Origin: Alloprevotella sp.
GTDB taxonomy: Bacteria; Bacteroidota; Bacteroidia; Bacteroidales; Bacteroidaceae
Length of the DNA stretch: 6,563 nucleotides
Direction of reading: 5' to 3'
NCBI GenBank assembly: GCA_017477205.1
Contig: JAFUXE010000070.1
Location: 1 to 6,563 of the forward strand
Shown: piece after piece, positions 1-5,510 of the stretch
How the letters are laid out: every line of letters starts with the position of its first letter
Numbering within the stretch: position 1 is the first letter of the stretch
Notes under the pieces: generated by a model
What the model saw: the letters and a program-made list of their open reading frames with translations, nothing else
Databases searched by the model: none
What the model was told of the DNA's origin: nothing
Program-made: the position numbers and the translations under genes

Positions 1-752
1 GTTGTCGGCTGCATCACGCTGTCTGCCAATTTCCTTGCCAGCAGTCGGAATATACGTGGATTTCGAATCTTATTGCGTTCCACGATGTCACCCATCAGAA
101 TCTTCTGATAGAGTGATGTCAGCCATTCACGCTTATCCGTTTTGTCAAACGACTCGGCAAAACCGCCACGATAGAAGTATTCATTGAAGTGCCGCAACAC
201 CATGAGCCTCTTTTCCTCCAGGAATTCCCAGTTTCGGTCAAGCATAACACCATGATAGTGCAGAAACTCTCCGAAAGAGAACGGGTATATATTGCGGTGG
301 ACGTAGCTGCCGCCAAGTGTGGAGGTGATATCCCGGCTGAGCATTTTCGCATTGCTGCCCGTAATCATAACACGGTATTTTTCCTCGGACAGACGACGGG
401 CAAATTTCTCCCATCCGGCAATATTCTGGATTTCATCGAGATATATGAGGGGACGCTTCTGGCCATACATTTCCCAATAGGCATTGAGCAACAATCCAAG
501 CTCATCTGACTTCATCGAAGCAAGACGCTCGTCTTCAAAATTGATGTAAAGGAAGTCCTCTACAGTGTTTTCCCCACTGGCAACCCTTGCTTGCATATCC
601 TGATACAGCGTGTACGACTTTCCCGCACGACGAATACCGACGAGCACATAGCATGTCTGTTTGTCGAAAAGCCCTGTTCTTTGCAACAGTTTAGTCATCC
701 CTATTTGCCGTTGTTTCTCGCTGATAACGGTCTTGATGGTTTGCTTGTCCAT
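1..752 (-). CDS. AAA-type ATPase, AAA_14/DUF4143 family (3' end cut off)
   Basis: Translating the minus strand from the ATG at 752 gives an uninterrupted frame of 250 codons that runs off the window at position 1, so the C-terminus is missing. A Walker A motif, GIRRAGKS, lies at residues 39-46. Walker B, LIYLDEIQ, is at 102-109, and a sensor-1-like ITGSNA is at 130-135. The later PFSFGEFL segment and the GGF(A)E segment are typical of the many Bacteroidales ATP-binding proteins that pair an AAA_14 domain with a C-terminal DUF4143 domain. Such proteins usually reach roughly 380-430 residues, so about a third to two fifths would be missing. Their cellular role is poorly defined; they are often accessory genes and have been compared with archaeal-type ATPases. 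The gene stands alone, with its own promoter just upstream. It is visibly richer in A and T than the genes to its right, which fits an acquired gene but does not prove it. Family call is confident; function is not known. Confidence 0.88.
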   Translation of the reverse strand, partial: MDKQTIKTVISEKQRQIGMTKLLQRTGLFDKQTCYVLVGIRRAGKSYTLYQDMQARVASGENTVEDFLYINFEDERLASMKSDELGLLLNAYWEMYGQKRPLIYLDEIQNIAGWEKFARRLSEEKYRVMITGSNAKMLSRDITSTLGGSYVHRNIYPFSFGEFLHYHGVMLDRNWEFLEEKRLMVLRHFNEYFYRGGFAESFDKTDKREWLTSLYQKILMGDIVERNKIRNPRIFRLLARKLADSVMQPT

Positions 753-776
753 AACAAGATTCTTAAGTTTACTTTG

Positions 777-784
777 CAAAAGTA
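777..784 (-). promoter_or_regulatory. Bacteroidetes-type -7 box for the ATPase gene
   Basis: On the minus strand this reads TACTTTTG followed by C, an exact match to the Bacteroidetes -7 consensus TAnnTTTG. It lies 24 bases upstream of the ATPase start codon, which implies a very short leader. The upstream 50 bases are strongly AT-rich, but there is no good TTTG at the usual -33 spacing; the nearest is a TTTA about 16 bases away. The -7 call is good, the full promoter less so. Confidence 0.55.
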
Positions 785-903
785 CGGAATTATTTTAAAC
801 TAAACTTTATTATATTGGCATTTTCTGCTTCGTTTAAGTCTTTTTAACCGTTCAATCCTGTTCGGCCACTATAGATTTGGGGTTCATCGCGAAGGTTTTC
901 AAC

Positions 904-936
904 CACGAAGGGACACGAAGGACAAAGGGACACGAA
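904..936. repeat. Short degenerate tandem repeat, CACGAAGG-like
   Basis: The core CACGAAGG occurs at 904-911 and 914-921, followed by the decayed copies CAAAGG (923-928) and CACGAA (931-936). The 10-base word GGGACACGAA appears exactly twice, at 910-919 and 927-936. The units are 8-10 bases apart. The array sits between the ATPase promoter and the terminator of the greA-HIT unit and codes for nothing. Similar 'accacgaagg' arrays occur between genes in several bacterial groups (from memory); their role is unknown. Confidence 0.6.
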
Positions 937-965
937 AAAAGGAGACGGTCGTACGACGCGTCTCC
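935..965 (-). terminator. Intrinsic terminator of the greA-HIT unit
   Basis: The minus strand reads a stem GGAGACG (965-959) that pairs with CGTCTCC (947-941). The inner palindrome GTCGTACGAC extends the stem by about three pairs, with one bulged base at 958. Six T residues (940-935) follow directly. It lies about 70 bases past the HIT stop codon and points the right way to end greA-HIT transcription before the ATPase promoter region. Confidence 0.85.
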
Positions 966-1035
966 TGTGGGTTTCTGCGGCAGGCAAAGGGCCTGGGCGG
1001 GCAATGTGGGGACAGCTGCCCACTACCCCACTACC

Positions 1036-1434
1036 CTACTGCTGCTCGAAGGCTTGCAGGATGCGGGAGGCAATCTGCATCATCTCGTCGGGGGCGAGGG
1101 AGAGCTTTTTCTTCCCGAAGTCCATGTCCACCTCGCTTTGCAGCGGGGCAAGGTGCACGTGGGCATGGGGAACGTCGAGGCCCATTACGGCAACACCGAC
1201 CTTCTTACAGGGGAACACGGCCTTGATGGCAGCGGCCACGCGCTTCGTGAAAGCCATCATGCGGCCAAGCTCTTCGTCGGAAAGGTCGAAGAAATAGTCC
1301 ACTTCGCGCTTCGGGATGACGAGGGCGTGGCCCTGCGTCACGGGATTGATGTCAAGGAATGCGTAGAACTCCTCGTTCTCGGCACATTTGTAGGAGGGAA
1401 TCTCTCCTGCTACGATTTTACTGAAGATGGTCAT
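1036..1434 (-). CDS. HIT family protein (histidine triad nucleotide hydrolase/transferase)
   Basis: The 132-residue protein is a complete small HIT protein of the HINT/protein kinase C inhibitor type. These are cytosolic enzymes that hydrolyse nucleoside phosphoramidates or related AMP conjugates. The start MTIFSKIVAGEIP is the classic N-terminus of the family. The DINP motif (residues 28-31) and GHALVIPK (35-42) form the nucleotide pocket. The histidine triad HAHVHL is at residues 90-95, with His92 the expected nucleophile by position in the H-x-H-x-H motif. The length matches the family. The gene starts 38 bases after greA on the same strand, with no promoter-like sequence between, and is followed by a strong terminator, so it should be the second gene of a greA-HIT operon. 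This pairing recurs in Bacteroidales as I recall it. The physiological substrate cannot be told from sequence. Confidence 0.95.
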   Translation of the reverse strand: MTIFSKIVAGEIPSYKCAENEEFYAFLDINPVTQGHALVIPKREVDYFFDLSDEELGRMMAFTKRVAAAIKAVFPCKKVGVAVMGLDVPHAHVHLAPLQSEVDMDFGKKKLSLAPDEMMQIASRILQAFEQQ

Positions 1435-1472
1435 CGCGAAAAGATGTTTGCAGGTTTTCTGTGAATGGGGTT

Positions 1473-1937
1473 TCAGATGGTGATTTCGATGATTTCAAGG
1501 TGAATGGTGCCTTGCGGAATCTTCACCTCCACGACGTCGCCCACCTTGTGGCCGAGCAGTCCCTGTGCTATGGGCGTCTGCGAGGAGATCTTGCCTTCGC
1601 GCAGGTTGGCCTCGCTCTCGCTGACGATGGTGTACTTCATCTGCATCCCCGTCTTCGTATTCTTCATGGTGACGGTGGAGAGAATCTGCACGGTGTCGTT
1701 GGACAGGCGGCTGGGGTCTATGATCTTAGCGTCGGCAATGGAAGCCTTCAGCGTGTTGATGCGGAGTTCGAGCATCGCCTGCGCTTCCTTTGCGGCTTCG
1801 TACTCGCTGTTTTCGGAGAGGTCTCCCTTGTCGCGTGCTTCGGCAATGGCGGCCGATGCGGCACTGCGTTCCACCGTTTCCATGTGGCGGAGGCGGGCTA
1901 CCATCTTGTCGTAGCCCTCTTGTGTCATGTATGCCAT
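1473..1937 (-). CDS. greA: Transcription elongation factor GreA
   Basis: The 154-residue protein is full length for GreA. This factor enters the RNA polymerase secondary channel and stimulates cleavage of backtracked transcripts, restarting stalled elongation. The N-terminal coiled coil spans roughly residues 1-75. Its tip carries ARDKGDLSENSEYEAAKEAQ (34-53), where Asp39 and Glu42 match the two acidic catalytic residues of the family. The C-terminal FKBP-like domain contains SESEAN (106-111) and SSQTPIAQGLLGHKVGD (118-134), both family hallmarks. Two ATGs lie close together (1937 and 1928). I chose the first because Bacteroidetes homologues begin MAYM and the A-rich stretch just upstream suits initiation in this phylum. 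It is the first gene of the greA-HIT unit, with a predicted promoter about 155 bases upstream, so the leader is long. Confidence 0.97.
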   Translation of the reverse strand: MAYMTQEGYDKMVARLRHMETVERSAASAAIAEARDKGDLSENSEYEAAKEAQAMLELRINTLKASIADAKIIDPSRLSNDTVQILSTVTMKNTKTGMQMKYTIVSESEANLREGKISSQTPIAQGLLGHKVGDVVEVKIPQGTIHLEIIEITI

Positions 1938-2091
1938 GTTTTCGTCTGGTAGTTTTTGTTTCTTTTCTTTTTAGTTTATTGCTCGCGCGGGTGCGTCCTT
2001 AGAGACTAAAAAATTTGAAAGAACTCCGCCCCCCTACGGGAAGGAATCCTCTCTTCACGCTTCCTGTCAACGTACCTGTTAAATCGCGGGG

Positions 2092-2122
2092 CAAAAGTAG
2101 GCGGATATTTTGAGACGCCCAA
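2092..2122 (-). promoter_or_regulatory. Promoter of greA-HIT
   Basis: On the minus strand, TTG (2122-2120) is followed after exactly 20 bases by TACTTTTG (2099-2092) and then C. Both elements and the spacing fit the Bacteroidetes housekeeping promoter (TTTG near -33, TAnnTTTG near -7). The start of transcription would fall near 2085, giving a greA leader of about 145-150 bases. I see no closer match to TAnnTTTG upstream of greA. Confidence 0.75.
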
Positions 2123-2142
2123 GGTTTCTGTGCTTTTTTTTC

Positions 2143-2169
2143 TCCGGGCACAACTTTTTCCGGGGACAA
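2143..2169 (+). repeat. Direct repeat between the divergent promoters
   Basis: TCCGGGCACAA (2143-2153) and TCCGGGGACAA (2159-2169) are the same 11 bases with one mismatch, 16 bases apart, each preceded by a run of T. They lie in the 50-base gap between the two back-to-back promoters, and the second copy ends three bases before the -33 box of the outer-membrane protein gene. A regulator-binding role is possible but purely inferred; chance similarity in such a short stretch cannot be ruled out. Confidence 0.4.
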
Positions 2170-2172
2170 ACA

Positions 2173-2201
2173 TTGGTATTACGAAAAAATGACTATATTT
2201 G
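2173..2201 (+). promoter_or_regulatory. Promoter of the outer-membrane protein and lipoprotein unit
   Basis: TTG at 2173-2175 is followed after 18 bases by TATATTTG (2194-2201) and then C, an exact -7 match with slightly short spacing. It lies about 60 bases upstream of the ATG at 2264. It also overlaps the in-frame upstream ATG at 2189, which argues that 2189 is not the true start codon. Confidence 0.72.
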
Positions 2202-2263
2202 CGGCGGAAAAGAATACAAAAAGAACCAAGACAATCAGTATTTACCCCATAAACACTTACATC

Positions 2264-3079
2264 ATGAAAAGAATCTCACTCATCGTTCTGGGAGCAGCAT
2301 TGCTGTTTTCGACGTCCCTGCGTGCACAGGAGGCGGACAACAACCTCTTCAACCACCTGGGCGTTGGCGTAGCCGTCGGTACGGACGGTATAGGCTTTGA
2401 CGTGGCTGCCCCCATCGGCAACTACGTGCAGGTACGTGCCGGCTACAACTTCCTGCCGCAGATCAAGCCCACCATCACGGTTGACTACGAGTACGACAAC
2501 CATCAAGACCTCAACACGCACTGGGAAAGCGACGGCCAGATCACAATCAAGAAGAACGACTTCAAGCTCCTCTTCGACGTGTACCCCTTCAAGAAGAGCT
2601 CCTTCCGCGTGACGGCTGGTGCCTACATCGGTGGTTCCGACATAGCTACCGTGAAGAACAAAGGCAAGCTGAACGGTGTGCTGGAAGCAGACTACGGCGA
2701 CTCTCAAATCACGCTTGGCGAAGGTCCCACGGCAAAGGACTTCGGAACAGACCCTGACGGTAACGTGAAGGGACGCGTTCGCGTGAACGGCTTCAAGCCT
2801 TACCTGGGCATTGGCTTCGGACGCTCCGTTCCCGGCAAGCTGGTAAGCGTCAGCTGCGATCTGGGCGTACAGTTCTGGGGAACCCCGAAGCTTGAAATCT
2901 ACGACTACGAGGTAAGAAAGGACACGCAGGGCAACATCCTGACCGACACCAGCGGATGGCGCACCATCGAGAAGTCCGACTTCACGGAGGACGAGGACAT
3001 GTACGACGTGATGAAGATTGTGGACAAGGTGACCGTTTACCCCACCATCAACATCCGCGTCGGCTTCCGCGCCTTCTGA
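2264..3079 (+). CDS. Secreted outer-membrane beta-barrel protein, uncharacterised
   Basis: From the ATG at 2264 the protein has 271 residues. It opens with a typical Sec signal peptide: Lys-Arg, a hydrophobic stretch (residues 4-16), and a likely cut near SLRAQ at 18-22. The mature part alternates polar and hydrophobic residues in a beta-strand pattern, for example LGVGVAVG (32-39) and YVQVRAGYNF (54-63). Repeated aromatic- and glycine-rich segments follow, such as KPYLGIGFG. The protein ends VGFRAF, with the terminal phenylalanine expected for recognition by the BAM assembly machinery. This fits a small 8-10 strand porin-like barrel in the outer membrane. I do not recognise a specific family and assign no ligand. 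An in-frame ATG at 2189 would add 25 residues, but it would place a charged tail before the signal peptide and overlaps the promoter. The lipoprotein gene follows after 60 bases with no promoter or terminator between, so the two are probably co-transcribed. Confidence 0.85.
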   Translation: MKRISLIVLGAALLFSTSLRAQEADNNLFNHLGVGVAVGTDGIGFDVAAPIGNYVQVRAGYNFLPQIKPTITVDYEYDNHQDLNTHWESDGQITIKKNDFKLLFDVYPFKKSSFRVTAGAYIGGSDIATVKNKGKLNGVLEADYGDSQITLGEGPTAKDFGTDPDGNVKGRVRVNGFKPYLGIGFGRSVPGKLVSVSCDLGVQFWGTPKLEIYDYEVRKDTQGNILTDTSGWRTIEKSDFTEDEDMYDVMKIVDKVTVYPTINIRVGFRAF

Positions 3080-3139
3080 TAAAACAGGCAACAGAAAAGC
3101 AATAACACAATAAACAACCCCTAAAAAATTTCAATCACA

Positions 3140-4108
3140 ATGAAAAAGAACCTTTTGCTCCTTGCAGCAATGGCATTCGGAGCATTCGCCTTCACGGCAT
3201 GTGGTGGCGACGACAGTGGCGGCAGCAGCGATACCGTTTGGACAGGTAAGACTTCCACCTACGGCAAAGCTTCCAACGCTGACAACACAAAGTCCTTCAA
3301 GTCCAACGACGGCAAGACCTTTGCACAGTTCGGTCCCGGCAGCGTTGCTGTCATCGGTTTCAATCCCAGTGACTTCCCCACCCTCGACAAGACGCGCGTA
3401 AAGGGCATCGTTGTCAAGGAAGCAGAAGAGCAGGCTTACTACGTAGGCGTTTACGCCTTCAAGGGTACAATCAACCTCAACGGCGAGCCTTGGCTTGAGT
3501 TCGAACTGCCCGGATGGGGTATCGTTCGCGTTCAGGGCGAAGGTGTTGACAAGACGATGATCATCGCCATGACCGATGTTGGTGAACTTGAGACGAAGGT
3601 GAAGGAAGAGGGCAAGCTCTATACAGACGTTACCTCCGAGGACATCTGCCGTACATGGGAAGTGCAGAACACCGAGTTCACATACGAAGAGTTCCAGGGC
3701 GAGAAGAGAACGCTTCGCGTGAAGCACAACTTCCCCGGCTGTAACCTCGAGCAAATGGCTGAATGGCTGAAAAAAGAGCACGGTATCGACATCGCAGCTG
3801 ACCTCGCTGCCAAGAAGGAAATCGAGACCATCGACTTCAACCCCTACGGCACATTCTCCATCAAGCTCCTCACGGACAACTGCGTTGGTACTTGGAAGTG
3901 GGCAAACGAGCCCCTCGGCATCCTGAACTTCAGCTGGTTCTCCGACAACATGGATAACAGCTTCGAGAACGGTACGGCCGTTGTTCGCCCGATGGGTAAG
4001 AGCAACAACCTCCTTGAGCTGACGCTCGAAGGCAAGGCCATTGACCTTGACACTCCCGGCAAGTACTACAAGGTTACCCTCGTAGGCCTGATGTCGGAGA
4101 AGAAGTAA
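3140..4108 (+). CDS. Lipoprotein of unknown function, probably surface or outer-membrane located
   Basis: The 322-residue protein starts with Lys-Lys and a hydrophobic stretch (residues 5-18). A lipobox FTAC follows, making Cys21 the lipidated residue after signal peptidase II cleavage. GGDD directly after the cysteine resembles the acidic export signal that sends Bacteroidetes lipoproteins to the cell surface, so surface exposure is plausible but inferred. A low-complexity Gly/Ser linker (22-31) leads to a beta-rich N-terminal half (about 33-150). The second half holds two similar Cys-Thr-Trp segments, ICRTWEV (169-175) and CVGTWKW (248-254), separated by a charged, probably helical stretch (about 202-230). 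These Trp segments are reminiscent of the first strand of lipocalin-like barrels common in Bacteroidales lipoproteins, but that is a weak resemblance. I do not recognise the family. It is the second gene after the barrel protein and is followed by a strong terminator. Confidence 0.85.
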   Translation: MKKNLLLLAAMAFGAFAFTACGGDDSGGSSDTVWTGKTSTYGKASNADNTKSFKSNDGKTFAQFGPGSVAVIGFNPSDFPTLDKTRVKGIVVKEAEEQAYYVGVYAFKGTINLNGEPWLEFELPGWGIVRVQGEGVDKTMIIAMTDVGELETKVKEEGKLYTDVTSEDICRTWEVQNTEFTYEEFQGEKRTLRVKHNFPGCNLEQMAEWLKKEHGIDIAADLAAKKEIETIDFNPYGTFSIKLLTDNCVGTWKWANEPLGILNFSWFSDNMDNSFENGTAVVRPMGKSNNLLELTLEGKAIDLDTPGKYYKVTLVGLMSEKK

Positions 4109-4138
4109 GTCAACACATTACTTTATTTATATAATTCG

Positions 4139-4172
4139 TGCGCCTGCGAACACATGTTCGCAGGCGCATTTT
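4139..4172 (+). terminator. Strong intrinsic terminator after the lipoprotein gene
   Basis: A perfect 13-base-pair stem, TGCGCCTGCGAAC (4139-4151) with GTTCGCAGGCGCA (4156-4168), closes a four-base loop (ACAT) and is followed by TTTTATT. It starts 30 bases after the lipoprotein stop codon. The methyltransferase gene converges on it from the right. Read on the minus strand, the same stem is followed by an AT-rich but not T-rich stretch, so it may also stop that transcript, less efficiently. No better terminator is visible between 4169 and 4293. Confidence 0.92.
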
Positions 4173-4293
4173 ATTCGTGCTATCGTGCCCATTGGCCTTA
4201 CAGGCCGTGCTTTGCAGAAGCAAAAAATCGGTTTATATGCCGGGAAGCTATTAAACAAAAAGGACAAAGGAGGAGGGAGGGGGCATCGGACCT

Positions 4294-5505
4294 TCAGGCA
4301 ACGCGGCGGGTGGCGATGAGCAGGTGCGTGCCGTCGGCCTGCGTGGTGGCAAACCATTGCTCACTACCACCGTCGCTGATGCCGAGGCGTTTGCGGAGTT
4401 CGTGTACCGTTGCGGGGAAGCCGCGCACCGTGAGGCCAGCCGCCTTCAAGTCGGCACGGAAGGCGCGAAGCTGCGCACGGGAAAAGCCGCCTGTGCGCAA
4501 CACCTCGTAGCAACGGCCGGGAAAGCCGGGCACGTGCGCGTCAGAGACGTAAAGGTGGGCATCGCGATGAAGCTTCTGGAGGCCGAAGCGCGCGGCAACG
4601 GTGCGGAAGGCACCTGCCTTCAGCAGGGCGGCACAAGGCTCGTAGAGGTACTGCCCGGCATGCACGTCCGCAGCATATTCCACGGGCGCGGCGGCCTCCT
4701 CCTCGCGTGTGAAGCGGAAGCGTATGTCGTCGTCCGCACAAAAGACGGGAACGGTATCGGGCGCAGGCGCAGGCGCGTCTTCTTCCCCGTCCCACGAAAG
4801 CCAGAGGAGGAGTTCCTTGCATTCGCCGCCAGCAGCGAAGACGTGGGCTTCACGCACGCAGCCCAGCTGCTGCATGGCCAGCGAGAGGTCGAAGAGCGGG
4901 GAGAGTTTCAGCAGGACGAAGCGCGCCTTCTCGCGCAGCAGCGGGAGCAGTTGCAGGACGTCTGGCGTGCAGTCCTTGAGGGACACCGTCTTGCGCCCGG
5001 CCGCATCGCGCCGCGCAGGGTCCAGGAAGACGAGGTCGGCCTGCGGCATACGTTCCAGGAAGGAAACGGCATCGTCCTCCACAACCTCCGCATGGGGTGC
5101 GCCCACAAGCGGCAGATTGTGGCGCGCGAGGCGCACCAGCTCCGCCTGACGTTCCACATAGACAGCCCTGCGGAAGTGCGGGGCGATGAAGGAAAAGTCC
5201 ACACCGAAGCCCCCCGTAAGGTCCACGAACGACCCGCCGCCACCGGGCATCAGGCGGCGAACCACCTCCCGCTTGTAGCGCGCGGCAGGCTCACCGGAAC
5301 ACTGTTCGAGGGAGAGGCGCGGGGGATATTCCAATGCCTCCACCTCCGCCCATGCGGGCACCTTGTGGCGCAGGCGCTGCCAGCCCTCCACCTGCCGGAG
5401 CACGTAGGCGGCGTCCATGTCTTTCCGCTTGGAAAGAGAAAAAGCGAGCTTGTCAACAGGCTCGCTTTTGTGTGTTTGGATGAAAGACTGGAGGTCTGTT
5501 TCCAT
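4294..5505 (-). CDS. Class I SAM-dependent methyltransferase with THUMP-like C-terminal domain
   Basis: The 403-residue protein (from the ATG at 5505) has an N-terminal helical region (about 1-85). A Rossmann methyltransferase domain follows, with the SAM loop VDLTGGFGVD at residues 94-103, an acidic end of strand 2 (YVE, 116-118), and motif IV FLDPARR at 160-166. The sequences KLSPLFD (200-206) and GECKEL (227-232) follow, as in Bacteroidetes homologues. The C-terminal ~75 residues (about 330-401: RCYEVL, then ELRKRLGISDGG) match the THUMP-like domain found after this type of methyltransferase. That domain suggests an RNA, perhaps tRNA, substrate, but the modified base is unknown. An upstream in-frame ATG at 5574 would add 23 residues inside the preceding gene and is unlikely. 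The start lies five bases after the M15 peptidase stop codon, so translation is probably coupled. The gene is noticeably GC-rich. Confidence 0.92.
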   Translation of the reverse strand: METDLQSFIQTHKSEPVDKLAFSLSKRKDMDAAYVLRQVEGWQRLRHKVPAWAEVEALEYPPRLSLEQCSGEPAARYKREVVRRLMPGGGGSFVDLTGGFGVDFSFIAPHFRRAVYVERQAELVRLARHNLPLVGAPHAEVVEDDAVSFLERMPQADLVFLDPARRDAAGRKTVSLKDCTPDVLQLLPLLREKARFVLLKLSPLFDLSLAMQQLGCVREAHVFAAGGECKELLLWLSWDGEEDAPAPAPDTVPVFCADDDIRFRFTREEEAAAPVEYAADVHAGQYLYEPCAALLKAGAFRTVAARFGLQKLHRDAHLYVSDAHVPGFPGRCYEVLRTGGFSRAQLRAFRADLKAAGLTVRGFPATVHELRKRLGISDGGSEQWFATTQADGTHLLIATRRVA

Positions 5506-5510
5506 GCGAT

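Larger units (their letters stand above)
1938..2263. other. Divergent intergenic region between greA and the barrel-protein gene
   Basis: These 326 bases hold no convincing gene. The left part (1938-2091) is the predicted greA leader; it is T-rich near greA and has only weak, unconvincing hairpins such as GGAAG (2039-2043) with CTTCC (2060-2064). The middle holds two back-to-back promoters, with a degenerate direct repeat between them. The right part (2202-2263) is an A-rich leader for the outer-membrane protein gene with no Shine-Dalgarno sequence. I found no riboswitch-like architecture, though I could not run a covariance search. Confidence 0.7.

Noticed and set aside
189..509. A 106-residue plus-strand frame at the left end
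   Set aside because: It is antisense to the ATPase, whose Walker A, Walker B and sensor motifs are intact on the minus strand.
904..936. CRISPR-like array
   Set aside because: The units are under 10 bases and contiguous, without spacers, and there are no cas genes.
998..1040. Possible G-quadruplex on the minus strand after the HIT gene
   Set aside because: Only three runs of three or more G lie close together; a fourth is missing, so a standard quadruplex is not supported.
877..1464. A 195-residue plus-strand frame across the HIT gene and its terminator
   Set aside because: It runs through a terminator hairpin and a repeat, and is antisense to a clear HIT protein with an intact histidine triad.
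1461..1952. A 163-residue plus-strand frame opposite greA
   Set aside because: Antisense shadow of an unmistakable GreA; no promoter or motif of its own.
2189..2263. Upstream in-frame start for the outer-membrane protein
   Set aside because: It overlaps the -7 box and would put 25 mostly polar and charged residues before a normal signal peptide.
2276..3091. A 271-residue open frame on the minus strand opposite the outer-membrane protein gene
   Set aside because: It is a codon-phase shadow, Val/His-rich with no motif; the plus strand has a signal peptide, barrel strands and a promoter.
4195..4222. Small hairpins (GGCCT/AGGCC and GCTT/AAGC) as a terminator for the methyltransferase
   Set aside because: The stems are only 4-5 base pairs, and on the minus strand no T-run follows them; the 4139-4168 stem is a better candidate.
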